From Alkanindiges hydrocarboniclasticus (GTDB lineage Bacteria; Pseudomonadota; Gammaproteobacteria; Pseudomonadales; Moraxellaceae), in assembly GCF_001982605.1 (NCBI RefSeq), contig NZ_MLCN01000008.1, positions 186,001 through 250,000 of the forward strand: a stretch of DNA of 64,000 nucleotides, written 5' to 3'. Both the position numbers and the translations under genes were made by a program. Below the pieces are notes generated by a model. The model saw nothing but the letters and a program-made list of their open reading frames with translations. It was not told where the DNA came from and ran no database searches. Of the stretch, positions 46,875 to 56,526 are shown piece after piece. The first letter of the stretch is position 1. Each line of letters starts with the position of its first letter.

Positions 46875-47587
46875 TGCGGCAAATCAGTTTAAATATCGAA
46901 CCACACCTTGATGCCCAGATCAGTGACTTCGAAGGACCGGGCTGGAAACCCGTGATTGATACAGCCCGGCAAATGCATTTAGGCTTACTTAACCGCTTTT
47001 ATCTGTATGGGGAAGCAGGTACTGGCAAATCCCATGTGTTAACAGCTATTTGTGAATCCTATCTGGACATGCAGCGCAGTGCCATCAAGGTCTCCTTGCT
47101 GGATTTACTGGATGCACCCATCGATGCCATTACATCGCTAGAAAACTATGATCTGGTGGCACTTGATGATATCGAAACGATAAGCGGTGTCATTCACTGG
47201 CAACGTGCTATTTTCCACCTGATCAACTCCAGTGGAGAAGGAGGGGGGCAGCTTATTTTTTCATCAAGGGTGTCACCTGCCGAGCTTAAGTTTGAATTAC
47301 CTGATTTGCAGTCCCGCCTGACACAGGCTGTAAGCCTGAAAGTGCCTGACGGTAGCAATCTGGCAGACCGCAAAGCACTGGTAGAAGCAGTACTGAAGCG
47401 TCGTGGCCTTATTTTTGATGCCCAGATTATTGATTATTTGATTCATCATGGCCCACATAAATCCGCAGCATTGCTCAAAACCATTGAGCAACTGGACGCT
47501 CTGCTGCATGGCGATCGCCGCAAGCTTGCCAACAGCACCCGCAGGCAAATTTATGCGCTAATTGATGAGTACAACAAAACCAGCTAA
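46874..47587 (+). CDS. hda: Hda, DnaA regulatory inactivator (DnaA-like ATPase)
   Basis: The 237-residue AAA protein related to the DnaA ATPase domain binds the beta clamp and stimulates ATP hydrolysis by DnaA to prevent over-initiation. The N-terminal clamp-binding motif QISLNIE is present. Walker A YGEAGTGKSHVL (Lys52), the Walker B region LVALDDIETI and the sensor RLTQAVSLKV follow. It starts one base inside the permease stop codon, so it is probably translationally coupled to it. Confidence 0.9.
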   Translation: MRQISLNIEPHLDAQISDFEGPGWKPVIDTARQMHLGLLNRFYLYGEAGTGKSHVLTAICESYLDMQRSAIKVSLLDLLDAPIDAITSLENYDLVALDDIETISGVIHWQRAIFHLINSSGEGGGQLIFSSRVSPAELKFELPDLQSRLTQAVSLKVPDGSNLADRKALVEAVLKRRGLIFDAQIIDYLIHHGPHKSAALLKTIEQLDALLHGDRRKLANSTRRQIYALIDEYNKTS

Positions 47588-47724
47588 AAGTAAACTGGAC
47601 ATTAATAAAAAGCTTGTCTGTTCGCTGCTGGTATGCCAAAGTATCGTGCCGCCAAGGAAATACATTCCTTATTGAATGTACAAATGGCTGTAAAAATAAT
47701 AACGCTCGAAAAGGAGTCGCGTTT

Positions 47725-49608
47725 ATGCTCAAGCGCACAATTGGCCTGGGTCTTCTGTGTATGGCTAGTCATGCTTACAGTGCAAACATTATTGTCAATA
47801 CTATCGATGATGAAGATGGTATCGAAAATGATAAATGCTCGCTGCGTGAAGCCATTGAACTGATCAATCGGACAGATGCAAACAACAAGATTCCAGAAGC
47901 AGGCTACGGCGGTTGCAATGGTAAAGAAGCAAGTCCTATCATTGTGCTTGAAACTGGCAAAACCTATACCTTAAATAAAGAAGTAGCCATTAAAAAAGCA
48001 TTAAGTATTAATGTGCTGGATGAAGCTGGTAATGGTACTAAATATAATGGTGAAAATAATGCCATTATTCAGGCCAAAGGTACTCATCGGCTATTTACCA
48101 TTGATGACAATAATCCGAATATCGCCAATCTTACAGTTATTATGGCGCAGGTGGATCTGGTTGGTTGTGGGACTGAAAAAGCTACGAGTGCATGTGCGCC
48201 AACTGGCGGCCTGATTTTTAACCGGGAAAATTTACAACTCAGTTTTTCACGACTTAAAGGTGGTATTGCTTCTGCAAATGGCGGCGCTATTTATAATGAA
48301 GGAATTGGAACAGGTTCTAGCGCTGGTGCAGCTGCTGGTCTCTTAACATTGACCAATGTTCTATTTCTGAACAATAAGGCGGCTCAAGGCGCAGCTATCT
48401 ATAGTATCCAGCCCCGCTATGAGATTACAGGGTCAGTATTTCGCGATAATGAGGCAACAGCAGAAGAAGGTGCCATTGTATTCGTAAACCGTGCTGGTGA
48501 TGCCACTACTACAAATGGTAATTCTACTACCGTAAGAACGGGAAATATCCGTAACTCTACATTCTTTTCCAATAAAGGCCGTGTTGCCAATTTGCTTGAT
48601 GGCATGGTGATTAATAACAGTACTATTATTAAAAATACAGCTGGTATTTATTTAAATTCGGCGACTGGCTCAGCCAATCTTTCTAATAGTATCGTTGCTG
48701 GCAATGAAAGTAATGACTGTATTGTTGCTCAGGGCAATAAAGCGGTTACTAATAATCTGCTATACAATACAGGATGTGGTGCAGGCGAGTCAGATAACCC
48801 AAATAAAGATCTGGATACACTAAGTACCCCTATACAATTAATTGCGAATGCAGGGCTTAACGGTAGACTGGAAGGCAAATGTGATCAGCCACCAGCTGTA
48901 GGGCTACTATGTCCTTTTGCTACAGAAAAAGAAATCTTCAATGGATTTTTTAAGCCTCGGTTGCTGACCCAGTATTCTTCAATTTCAGACTCTCCCATTG
49001 TAAACCGCGGTAGGGTCATTAGTGGGGGAGGTACAACTAATACGCTAACTTGTGAAAGTACAGACCAGCGTGGTAGAGGTCGCGAAACTACTGTACTTTG
49101 TGATATTGGTTCTGTAGAGCTGGTTATTGAAGATCAAGGAAAAATTGGTCAGGATATTAAATATAATCAAATTGCTGAAATTGACTTGACAGATTCTTTG
49201 GGAGACGGGCAGCTTTGGCCTAAAGAATCATGTAATCAAGTATTCGAGGATCTTGATAATCCACCGGTTAGAAACGACTGGCAACCCGGGTGCTTACAAT
49301 TTCTTCAAGGTAAAGAGGCTAAAAAAGGTAGCCTGATTCTTGATGAAAATGCTTTATTAAAATACACACCTTTTAAAAATTTTCATGGTAGTGATGATTT
49401 TTCCATTAAAGTGGTTACCACCACCAGCCGTTTTTCAGAAGGTGTCAATGACCGCAGTGTTACCTTACGCGGCACTGTAGTGCAGGAACCCGAAAACGAT
49501 TTTCAAAATAAGTCAGTTAAAACATCAGGTGGCAGTACAGGAATCATAAGCCTATTGGGAATGCTCAGTCTCGTATGGATACGTCGCCGTTTACAAGGAG
49601 TAAAATAA
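47725..49608 (+). CDS. CSLREA-domain surface protein with GlyGly-CTERM (first copy)
   Basis: The 627-residue secreted protein has a signal peptide (MLKRTIGLGLLCMASHAYSA) and a CSLREAIELIN motif at 38-48. A right-handed beta-helix-like region has many repeated N-T-[ILV]-x-N turns. The domain ends with the conserved STDQRGRGRETTVLCDIGSV. A domain with FKNFHGSDDFSIKVVTT follows. The C-terminus is a GlyGly-CTERM sorting signal: SGGSTGIISLLGMLSL and basic RRR. This signal is known to be processed by rhombosortase for type II-dependent surface attachment. AAGGAG lies 9 nt upstream of ATG 47725. The biological role is unknown, perhaps adhesion. Confidence 0.85.
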   Translation: MLKRTIGLGLLCMASHAYSANIIVNTIDDEDGIENDKCSLREAIELINRTDANNKIPEAGYGGCNGKEASPIIVLETGKTYTLNKEVAIKKALSINVLDEAGNGTKYNGENNAIIQAKGTHRLFTIDDNNPNIANLTVIMAQVDLVGCGTEKATSACAPTGGLIFNRENLQLSFSRLKGGIASANGGAIYNEGIGTGSSAGAAAGLLTLTNVLFLNNKAAQGAAIYSIQPRYEITGSVFRDNEATAEEGAIVFVNRAGDATTTNGNSTTVRTGNIRNSTFFSNKGRVANLLDGMVINNSTIIKNTAGIYLNSATGSANLSNSIVAGNESNDCIVAQGNKAVTNNLLYNTGCGAGESDNPNKDLDTLSTPIQLIANAGLNGRLEGKCDQPPAVGLLCPFATEKEIFNGFFKPRLLTQYSSISDSPIVNRGRVISGGGTTNTLTCESTDQRGRGRETTVLCDIGSVELVIEDQGKIGQDIKYNQIAEIDLTDSLGDGQLWPKESCNQVFEDLDNPPVRNDWQPGCLQFLQGKEAKKGSLILDENALLKYTPFKNFHGSDDFSIKVVTTTSRFSEGVNDRSVTLRGTVVQEPENDFQNKSVKTSGGSTGIISLLGMLSLVWIRRRLQGVK

Positions 49609-52121
49609 TGTATCGCAAGTCGTTATTAGCACTTGTTGTTCTGGCTGCATTACCTGTTACAGCAGCAACTGACAGAACCATATATGTCAGTACCTTCGAA
49701 GATGAAGATGGTGAAAATGCCAGTGCGTGTTCGTTGCGTGAAGCTATTTATGCAGCAACAACCAATCGTGCCTATGGTGGCTGTATTGCTGGCCAGCTTG
49801 ACCTCACTGAAAAAATTAAATTAAAAGCAGGAATTTATCAGCTTAAGAGATCACTGGTTATTGGCTCTAACATGACGATTACAGGGGGCGATGCCGCCAA
49901 CTTTGATAAAGTAGATCCATTTACTAATGTTTATCCTGCACGTAGTAGACTGGAAACAACCATTCAACCTGCTGATGGTTTGGCATTTACTCTGTTTGAT
50001 AGTACAACTTCACGTAGCGTCTTAAGTTTGAATAATGTCATTTTGAAAAATGGCAAAAGTAACCGGGGCGGAGCAATACGAGCTGGAGGCACTGTAAATT
50101 TAAGCCGGGTACGCATTTCAAATTCCAGCGCAACTGATGTGGGTGGTGCTATTTATCTAGAGGGAAGTAGTGCTAATTTAAGTGTAACCGATAGTCTTTT
50201 TGATCAAAATACAGCAAGCCGAGGTGCTGTAATTGGCATGTCCTGCCTTGATAATGTTGCATGGACCCAGCATTCTATTTCTCTAGAGCGTACCAGTGTT
50301 TATGGGAATGGCTCAAATACTACTCAAAGCATTATTGATTATTGCGGCACTGTAATCAGTACTATTAGTTCTTCAACTATTGCAAATAATCAGGCCCGTA
50401 ATAATATTATTAAGTACGTCCACAGTAATAATTATCCTTTGCATCCAAGCAGTGATTTAAATTTAGTTAGCAGTACTCTTGTAAAAAATACTGGAATTGC
50501 AACTTTACTTTATGACAATGTAGGATTCTTAAATATAAATAATAGTGTTATTGCTTATAACAGTGGTAAAAGTTGTAGCTATGCATTAGGTGCAGCAGAA
50601 GCTGCCAAGTTGGAAAAAAGTCAAATTGAATCAAGTTATAATGCATTAACCAAGCCAAGCGCTACTAATGTAAATGTAGGGGAGTGTGAGCTACCTGGAC
50701 ATCTTTATAAAGTAACTGGCGATAAAGATACTTTCGTTAATTTAATGTCTAATACATTTTCACAGGTACTAGCTCCTTTATACCTTGATGATAATAATCA
50801 GGTTCTAGAGTCAGCAGAGGGACTTTTTCCAGCTTACCTGCCTAGACGAAATATAGGTACTGGTGAAACTTTAATTGATAAGGGATCTAGCGGCTGTAGT
50901 TTAACGGATCAAAGGGGTTTAACACGCAGTAATACGTCTACTGATACTGATGCGACAACTTGTGATATTGGTGCTGTCGAGGTTGGTAAACTCAGAGCTG
51001 CAGATTTATTAAGCATGAGCAATGCTTCGCTGGTTGCCCCAATAGAACAGTATGAAGATAATATTAAATTTTATGAAAATATATATAATGATAAAAGCCT
51101 TGATTCCAAACTGGTAAATCGATATAAGGAACTCATTGATACAGAGAAAAAAGCCCTAGCAGCTTTCAAAGCAAGTCGTGCATACAGACAAGTTTATGCC
51201 AGTGTACTTGATACTAGTGTTGAGGAAGAAAAATACACTATTAAGAGTGATAAAATTGCGACTGAGCTACAAAAGTTCGGTAATGATTTTAGTAAAAATT
51301 ATAAGATAGATAAGGTAGATGTTGAAGTTATTGGACGGGGTTCTGATCAATTCATTCAGACTAAAGATATTAGAGACATTAATGTTAAAGCGGCTGATAG
51401 CAACCTAATATGCACGTGGGATAAAGATTTGCGCCAAATTTTAATTCGGCGTACCGATAATTCTGGTATTTTAGCGGCCACTACACCAGCAGGTGAGTAT
51501 GAGTATTGCAAATATACAATTAAGACTATAAATCCTCCTATTGTAAGCTCGACAGGGTATGTGCAGGCACGAATTGTCAATATTGCACCGATTGCCAAAG
51601 ACGATCAATATGTCGTCAAATATGGTTCAGTAACGCCCGTTACGCTGGATGTTCTGGCCAACGATAATGATGATGGCGATGGTGGCTCAGACGTTGCAGA
51701 TTATCCTGCAGGCTATCCAAAATTTTACCAAAATGCAGGGTCTGGAAGCTATGCCAATATCAAGCTGGTTACTAAGCCCACTTTGGGTACGCTAAAGTTT
51801 GAATATGAGCAGCCTTGTCCAGATAACTCAAATACACGCCCTGAAGAAACCTGTTACGGCGGTAAAATGACCTATACCCCAAAAAGCTCATTTTCAACCT
51901 TTAATGATTCTTTCATCTATAAAGTACTGGATCAAGATAGAGCTGAATCTAATGAAGCCACGGTGAAAATTATCAATACTGCAACCACTACTGATGATAC
52001 TCGTGGAGATAGCGGTAGTAGTTCCGGAAGTAGTGGAAGTAGTAGTGGTGGCGGTTCTGTAGGATTATTTGGCTTACTGGGACTATTTGGCTTAGCATTT
52101 ATGCGACGCAAGATGAACTAA
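49608..52121 (+). CDS. CSLREA-domain surface protein with GlyGly-CTERM (second copy)
   Basis: The 837-residue paralogue of the upstream gene overlaps it by one base (TAATG), with AAGGAG 8 nt before its ATG. It has a signal peptide (MYRKSLLALVVLAALPVTAA), CSLREAIYAA at 41-50, and a beta-helix-like region with N/S/T-rich turns. LTDQRGLTRSN and TTCDIGAVEVG follow, then an inserted helical segment near 470-560 (EKYTIKSDKIATELQKFGND). A C-terminal domain contains YTPKSSFSTFNDSFIYKV. A Ser/Gly-rich linker, hydrophobic GLFGLLGLFGLAFM and RRK form the GlyGly-CTERM. It is likely a surface-attached structural or adhesive protein. Confidence 0.85.
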   Translation: MYRKSLLALVVLAALPVTAATDRTIYVSTFEDEDGENASACSLREAIYAATTNRAYGGCIAGQLDLTEKIKLKAGIYQLKRSLVIGSNMTITGGDAANFDKVDPFTNVYPARSRLETTIQPADGLAFTLFDSTTSRSVLSLNNVILKNGKSNRGGAIRAGGTVNLSRVRISNSSATDVGGAIYLEGSSANLSVTDSLFDQNTASRGAVIGMSCLDNVAWTQHSISLERTSVYGNGSNTTQSIIDYCGTVISTISSSTIANNQARNNIIKYVHSNNYPLHPSSDLNLVSSTLVKNTGIATLLYDNVGFLNINNSVIAYNSGKSCSYALGAAEAAKLEKSQIESSYNALTKPSATNVNVGECELPGHLYKVTGDKDTFVNLMSNTFSQVLAPLYLDDNNQVLESAEGLFPAYLPRRNIGTGETLIDKGSSGCSLTDQRGLTRSNTSTDTDATTCDIGAVEVGKLRAADLLSMSNASLVAPIEQYEDNIKFYENIYNDKSLDSKLVNRYKELIDTEKKALAAFKASRAYRQVYASVLDTSVEEEKYTIKSDKIATELQKFGNDFSKNYKIDKVDVEVIGRGSDQFIQTKDIRDINVKAADSNLICTWDKDLRQILIRRTDNSGILAATTPAGEYEYCKYTIKTINPPIVSSTGYVQARIVNIAPIAKDDQYVVKYGSVTPVTLDVLANDNDDGDGGSDVADYPAGYPKFYQNAGSGSYANIKLVTKPTLGTLKFEYEQPCPDNSNTRPEETCYGGKMTYTPKSSFSTFNDSFIYKVLDQDRAESNEATVKIINTATTTDDTRGDSGSSSGSSGSSSGGGSVGLFGLLGLFGLAFMRRKMN

Positions 52122-52137
52122 TATAATTCGTTCATAA

Positions 52138-52167
52138 TAAAAAGCCCATCAATACGATGGGTTTTTT
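52138..52167. terminator. Bidirectional terminator
   Basis: AAAAGCCCATC pairs with GATGGGTTTTTT, with A- and T-tracts at both ends. It separates the CSLREA operon from the convergent DUF3106 operon. Confidence 0.88.
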
Positions 52168-52185
52168 AATAACTTGAACATTTAA

Positions 52186-52587
52186 TTAATCATATTTTTG
52201 CATAATTTTTTCACGCAATGCTTCACGCTTTTCGGGAGAATTGGCCGTTTTAAGCTGGGCTTTCCAGTGTTCACGTTCAGTATCACTCATGTTTTGCCAG
52301 ACTTCCCGCATCCGCTGTTGCTGATCCTTAGGAAGCTGACTGAACCATTCCATGCGTTGCTGCAAATCCTGACGGTCTTTATCATCTAATTGACGTAAGG
52401 CCTGATAGGATTTTAATAATTCAGCGCGCTCTTCCGCACTTAGTTTTTGCCAAGTGGCTGGCATGGAGCTATCAGGCACAGATGCTTCTGATTTTTCTAT
52501 TTTCTTTGTTGGATTTGCAGCCATGGCAGGCCCTGATAAACTCAGTATTAGCAATGCCAACATAGCATTAAAATAGTTAGCTGCCAT
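52186..52587 (-). CDS. DUF3106 domain periplasmic protein
   Basis: The 133-residue protein has a signal peptide (LALLILSLSGPAMA) and a charged helical repeat region. It carries repeated LSAEERAELLKSYQ, QRMEWFSQLPKDQQ, and VWQNMSDTEREHWKAQ. This is the DUF3106 pattern of short Glu/Arg/Trp helices. It is the last gene of a sigma-factor operon and overlaps the membrane-protein gene by 11 nt. It may be a periplasmic sensor or effector, but no function is known. Confidence 0.85.
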   Translation of the reverse strand: MAANYFNAMLALLILSLSGPAMAANPTKKIEKSEASVPDSSMPATWQKLSAEERAELLKSYQALRQLDDKDRQDLQQRMEWFSQLPKDQQQRMREVWQNMSDTEREHWKAQLKTANSPEKREALREKIMQKYD

Positions 52588-52903
52588 ATTTTTTGGTTTC
52601 CGTACCCAGCAGGCTAAGCATTTCTAGATCTTCAATCATTTGCGGTGAAAGCTTAGCGGTACTCATAGCCTGAGGTTCAACATTGGGTTGATGCGATAAG
52701 AGGTTTGGCACAAGGCTAATACCGGTAATGGCAGCAGCCAATGCAAAACCACCCATGGCCCAAACGTGCCGTTTTGCGGCTGGGCGTTGTTGAATGGCAT
52801 GCATAACATGGTTTAACACCTGATCCTTTTCGGGATGATGCCTAGCCTGTTTTTCCAGTGTCTGAACAATTTTACTAATGAACGGATCATGGGGAGTCAT
52901 CAT
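52577..52903 (-). CDS. Small single-helix membrane protein, putative anti-sigma partner (DUF3619-like)
   Basis: About 108 residues: a basic cytoplasmic N-terminal part (about 1-46, ending PAAKRHV) and one membrane helix (about 47-64, WAMGGFALAAAITGISLV). A periplasmic tail is rich in Met/Leu/Glu. It sits between a sigma factor (13 nt upstream) and a DUF3106 protein (overlap). This layout recalls the sigma-factor / DUF3619 / DUF3106 operons of other proteobacteria, and the role is inferred only from position and topology. The ATG at 52903 has GAGG upstream. Confidence 0.7.
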   Translation of the reverse strand: MMTPHDPFISKIVQTLEKQARHHPEKDQVLNHVMHAIQQRPAAKRHVWAMGGFALAAAITGISLVPNLLSHQPNVEPQAMSTAKLSPQMIEDLEMLSLLGTETKKYGS

Positions 52904-52916
52904 AAGGTCCTCATGG

Positions 52917-53540
52917 TTATTCGGGATTAAATTGTGAAAGATGGAGGCGCAAGGTTTGTATGGCACGGTGGTAATGGGTTTTTACACTACCTTCGCTACA
53001 ATCCATGATACTTGCTGTGGTTTTGGTATCCATATTTTCCCATGCCCGCAACATAAAGGCCTGTTGCTGTCGTAATGGAAGCCGGGATATGGCTTTCTGG
53101 ATTTCCTGAAGCGTAAATTCCTGATTGAGAAATTCTGCCGGGTTAATATTCTGCTCATCTTCAATCAGTAAACTGGAGTCCAGTTCCTGGTCATCCTCTA
53201 CAATACTGGGTCTTAGCCATGCAAACCGCTTTTGTTTGCGGGTTTCCTGTCTACGCCAATCCATTAAGCGGTTATTTAATATCGTATAAAACAGTGGTGT
53301 CCATTCTGAAGTAGGCCGCTTAGCATAGTGCTGGTGCAATGCAATAAAGCTTTCCTGAACCAGATCACGGGCAACATCATGGTGTCCCGTAGCCGCTTCC
53401 ATCATGATCAGCGCACGACCACTGACCTGTTTGATAAACAGGCTTAGACGCTGCTCTATACTCTCGGTTGAGTCAGCAGTGGGGACATGCACATCAGACT
53501 TTGGAAAAGAATCCATGGGTATGGAATATCCCGTCACCAT
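52917..53540 (-). CDS. ECF-type RNA polymerase sigma factor
   Basis: The 207-residue sigma-70 family protein has region 2 (ALIMMEAATGHHDVARDLVQ, FIALHQHY, FYTILNNRLMDWRR) and region 4 (QEIQKAISRLPLRQQQAFML, ENMDTKTTASIMDCSEGSVK). A linker rich in Glu/Asp separates them. It has the size of an extracytoplasmic function sigma factor. GGAG lies 5 nt before the ATG. It is followed by a membrane protein gene, so regulation by membrane sequestration is likely. The stimulus is unknown. Confidence 0.88.
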   Translation of the reverse strand: MVTGYSIPMDSFPKSDVHVPTADSTESIEQRLSLFIKQVSGRALIMMEAATGHHDVARDLVQESFIALHQHYAKRPTSEWTPLFYTILNNRLMDWRRQETRKQKRFAWLRPSIVEDDQELDSSLLIEDEQNINPAEFLNQEFTLQEIQKAISRLPLRQQQAFMLRAWENMDTKTTASIMDCSEGSVKTHYHRAIQTLRLHLSQFNPE

Positions 53541-53694
53541 ATATGCTCCATCAGTGGTCAGAATACAAATACAGTTCTATGTATCTATAACGTCTGTGGC
53601 CAATGGTGCGTTGACATCAAATTAAGGTTAGCTAAAAAAAGTTTAAACAATATGAACCAGATTGTCTAAAGACATCTGTAAGTAGAATTGATTA

Positions 53695-54483
53695 CTAGGC
53701 AAGACGTTGGCGTACCATTTCAAACAGGCATATTGCACCCGCTATAGCAACATTCAGAGATTCCTGACCACCCGGTTGTGGAATGGCAATGCCTTCTGCG
53801 TGCTGCATTAACGTTTCACTTACGCCTTGGCCTTCATTACCCATGAGCCAGACACAGGGGTTTTGAAGATTTAATTGATACAGCGATTGCTGGGCATGCG
53901 AACTGGTCGCATATACAGGTAAGGAAAGGGCAGGTATAAAAGTTTCTAAAGCAATATGTTCAAAAATAGTCAGGCTGAACTGGGCGCCCATACCAGCCCG
54001 CAATACCCGTGGTGACCAGATTGCAGCGGTACCTTTGCTACAAATGACCTGTTTAATGCCTGCGGCAGCAGCGGTTCGGAGCAGAGTACCCACGTTGCCG
54101 GGATCCTGTAAATTTTCTAATACCAGCATGTCGCTGTATCGGTTAATGTCAGCAGGGGAACGTGGTGTTGGGATAATAGCCATGATATCAATGCCCGGCC
54201 CTAGTGTACGTACATCCTGATACAGGCTTTCTGTCAGTACATAGAGAGGTGCGTGGATATTCTGATCAAGCAGTTGCTGCACTTCGGGATTTTCCAGTGC
54301 CTGACGGGTCAGGTAAAACGCTTCAATGGGTTGCCCGGTTCTAAGATAAGCCTCTATTAAATGCACACCTTCAAGCACCGTTTGCTGTTGTTTTTTTCGG
54401 TAGCTGACTTGCTCGCACAAGCCGCGCAGGTGCTTAACCTTATTATTGTCTTTGGCTTGAATGTCGATAAAAGATAAACTCAT
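53695..54483 (-). CDS. SpoU/TrmH-family RNA methyltransferase
   Basis: The 262-residue SPOUT methyltransferase has an N-terminal substrate-binding part and the knotted domain motifs LENLQDPGNVGTLLRTAAAA, WLMGNEGQGVSETL and IPQPGGQESLNVAIA. These transfer a methyl group from SAM to the 2'-O of an rRNA or tRNA ribose. The specific target cannot be assigned. It lies 123 nt after the fbp stop on the same strand. Confidence 0.88.
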   Translation of the reverse strand: MSLSFIDIQAKDNNKVKHLRGLCEQVSYRKKQQQTVLEGVHLIEAYLRTGQPIEAFYLTRQALENPEVQQLLDQNIHAPLYVLTESLYQDVRTLGPGIDIMAIIPTPRSPADINRYSDMLVLENLQDPGNVGTLLRTAAAAGIKQVICSKGTAAIWSPRVLRAGMGAQFSLTIFEHIALETFIPALSLPVYATSSHAQQSLYQLNLQNPCVWLMGNEGQGVSETLMQHAEGIAIPQPGGQESLNVAIAGAICLFEMVRQRLA

Positions 54484-54545
54484 TGGCAGATCGTCTGATT
54501 TTGAAAATAGTCTGGATTAAAAAGTAAGCTAATTTAAAACAGGAA

Positions 54546-54581
54546 TTAAAAATGAGGGAGCTGGCTAAAAATTCAGCCAGC
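54546..54581 (-). terminator. Terminator of fbp
   Basis: GCTGGCT (54560-54566) pairs with AGCCAGC (54575-54581) around an 8-nt loop. On the minus strand, CTCCCTC and then a T-rich stretch follow. Confidence 0.5.
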
Positions 54582-54606
54582 GCATCGTGGATATTACCAA
54601 CCTGTA

Positions 54607-55608
54607 TTAAGCTGAAGTGGTTTCCTGATGATAGCTCACCAGACGTTCTACTTCATTCTTGGAACCCAGAATTACTGGAATACGCTGGTGCAGGTCATTT
54701 GGTTTAACATCCAGAATGGGTAAGCGGCCAGTGCTGGCTGCACCACCAGCCTGTTCAATCAGCATGCCCATGGGATTGGCTTCATACATCAAACGTAAAC
54801 GGCCAGCTTTGCTTGGGTCTTTCAGATCATAAGGGTACATGAAGATGCCACCACGCGTGAGGATGCGATGAATGTCACCTACCATGCAGGCCACCCAGCG
54901 CATATTGAAATCCTTGCCACGCACACCGGTTTTGCCTGCAATACACTCGTCAATATAACGTTTAACTGGCGCTTCCCAATGACGGGTATTGGAGCTGTTA
55001 ATCGCAAATTCCTGAGTATCTTCAGGAATGCTCAAGCGTTCGGCTGTCAGGATAAACTCGCCAATATCACGATCCAGTGTAAAGACATCAACACCATCAC
55101 TTAAGGTTAAAACCAGCATGGTAGACGGGCCATATAATACATAACCGGCTACAATCTGCTTGCGGCCTTCCTGCATGAAGTCTTCAAAGCAGGCTGCACT
55201 GGTACTCTGCTGTTGCAAAATAGAGAAAATAGTACCGACGCTCATGTTGATGTCAATATTGCTGGAGCCATCCAGTGGGTCAAACAATACCAGATATTTG
55301 GCATCATCATTGCCTGCAATCATTTCGTCCATTTCTTCGGATGCCAATGCTGCAACTTTGCCGCCGCTTAACAATGTATCTACCATCAGCACATTGGAAA
55401 CCACATCCAGTTTCTTTTGGACTTCACCCTGTACATTATCGCTGCCAGCACTACCCAGCATATTGGCCAGTGCGCCTTTATGCAGTGCTGCACTAATGGC
55501 TTTACAGGCAATAGAAACCTGCACAATCAACTGGGTCAGGTCAGGAGTCAGATGCGCTAAACTTTGCTGTCGATCCAGTAAGTACTGATTCAAGGTAATA
55601 TTAGACAT
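54607..55608 (-). CDS. fbp: Class 1 fructose-1,6-bisphosphatase
   Basis: The 333-residue enzyme hydrolyses fructose 1,6-bisphosphate to fructose 6-phosphate in gluconeogenesis. Visible motifs are [30 protein letters not shown] (metal site) and [31 protein letters not shown] completes it. ATG 55608 is chosen because GAGGAG lies just upstream. Translation upstream of it is not conserved. Together with pckG this supports a gluconeogenic lifestyle. Confidence 0.96.
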   Translation of the reverse strand: MSNITLNQYLLDRQQSLAHLTPDLTQLIVQVSIACKAISAALHKGALANMLGSAGSDNVQGEVQKKLDVVSNVLMVDTLLSGGKVAALASEEMDEMIAGNDDAKYLVLFDPLDGSSNIDINMSVGTIFSILQQQSTSAACFEDFMQEGRKQIVAGYVLYGPSTMLVLTLSDGVDVFTLDRDIGEFILTAERLSIPEDTQEFAINSSNTRHWEAPVKRYIDECIAGKTGVRGKDFNMRWVACMVGDIHRILTRGGIFMYPYDLKDPSKAGRLRLMYEANPMGMLIEQAGGAASTGRLPILDVKPNDLHQRIPVILGSKNEVERLVSYHQETTSA

Positions 55609-55720
55609 CGGTTGCTCCTCAAGTGGTTCTAAGACAGTTTTTCTAAAATTAAATACAGGGTATGACACACGATTTTTGTACAAAAGCGGGTAGGCTATGC
55701 CCGTAAAAAACAGGCTGATC

Positions 55721-55750
55721 AATAAAAACAGGTTGCCTTTGCAACCTGTT
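55721..55750 (-). terminator. Terminator of the tol-pal operon
   Basis: AACAGGTTGC (55727-55736) pairs perfectly with GCAACCTGTT (55741-55750) around CTTT. On the minus strand it is followed by TTTTTATT. It lies 38 nt after the pal stop. Confidence 0.9.
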
Positions 55751-55787
55751 GTGAATCCAGCCAGCTTTAAAGCGGGGCTATTATAAG

Positions 55788-56384
55788 TTAGTTAGGGGCA
55801 CCTGCGCTGTAATTAATTTCAACACGGCGATTTTCTGCCCAGGCCGCATCGTTATGGCCTTCATTAACCGGTTGTTCCTTGCCATAGCTGACCGTATCAA
55901 TCTGTTCATTACGTGCACCATTGGTCACCAAAAAGGCCTGTACCGATTTGGCACGACGCTCACCCAGTGCCATGTTGTATTCACGGGTACCACGTTCATC
56001 AGTATGACCAGTCAGGGTAACGCGAGCACCATTATTTTGGGACAGATAACGTGCATGCGCATTTAAGGTTGCCAGATCAGTTTGCGATAAATCACTGCTG
56101 TCATAATCAAAATGGACAACACGCGCTGCCAGAGCCTGACGAACTGCATCCATTGGACCATTACCATTTGCGCCACTGCCGTTCATACCGCTACTGTTAA
56201 TGTCACCATTGTTGCCAAGACCGGTACTCGATGCACCAGTTCCTGCACCTGTATTGCTACCAGCTGTAGTGGTGGTGGTTGCAGAAGTAGCGGGTTTACG
56301 GTTGGCACAGCCGGTCATGGCGAGTGCAATTGCAAGACCAGGAATCATTAACGCGTGCATGGCTTTCAATGATGATGGGTACAT
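55788..56384 (-). CDS. pal: Pal, peptidoglycan-associated lipoprotein
   Basis: The 198-residue outer-membrane lipoprotein has a signal peptide and lipobox MTGC (Cys26). A low-complexity Gly/Asn/Ser/Thr-rich linker spans about 27-85. A C-terminal OmpA-like peptidoglycan-binding domain has [38 protein letters not shown] and RRAKSVQ. Pal binds TolB and peptidoglycan. The linker is longer and more repetitive than in E. coli. GGAG precedes ATG 56384. Confidence 0.96.
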   Translation of the reverse strand: MYPSSLKAMHALMIPGLAIALAMTGCANRKPATSATTTTTAGSNTGAGTGASSTGLGNNGDINSSGMNGSGANGNGPMDAVRQALAARVVHFDYDSSDLSQTDLATLNAHARYLSQNNGARVTLTGHTDERGTREYNMALGERRAKSVQAFLVTNGARNEQIDTVSYGKEQPVNEGHNDAAWAENRRVEINYSAGAPN

Positions 56385-56526
56385 GGTTAATCTCCAGTTC
56401 AAATTTTATATCAGTATCTACCTTAACGCTTCTCCACAACATTTCAATGACTTTTTACATTTTTTAAAAAAGAATCAAAGTGTTGTAGAGAAGCTTTATT
56501 GAAGGTGATTTCAAGCGCTTGCCACG

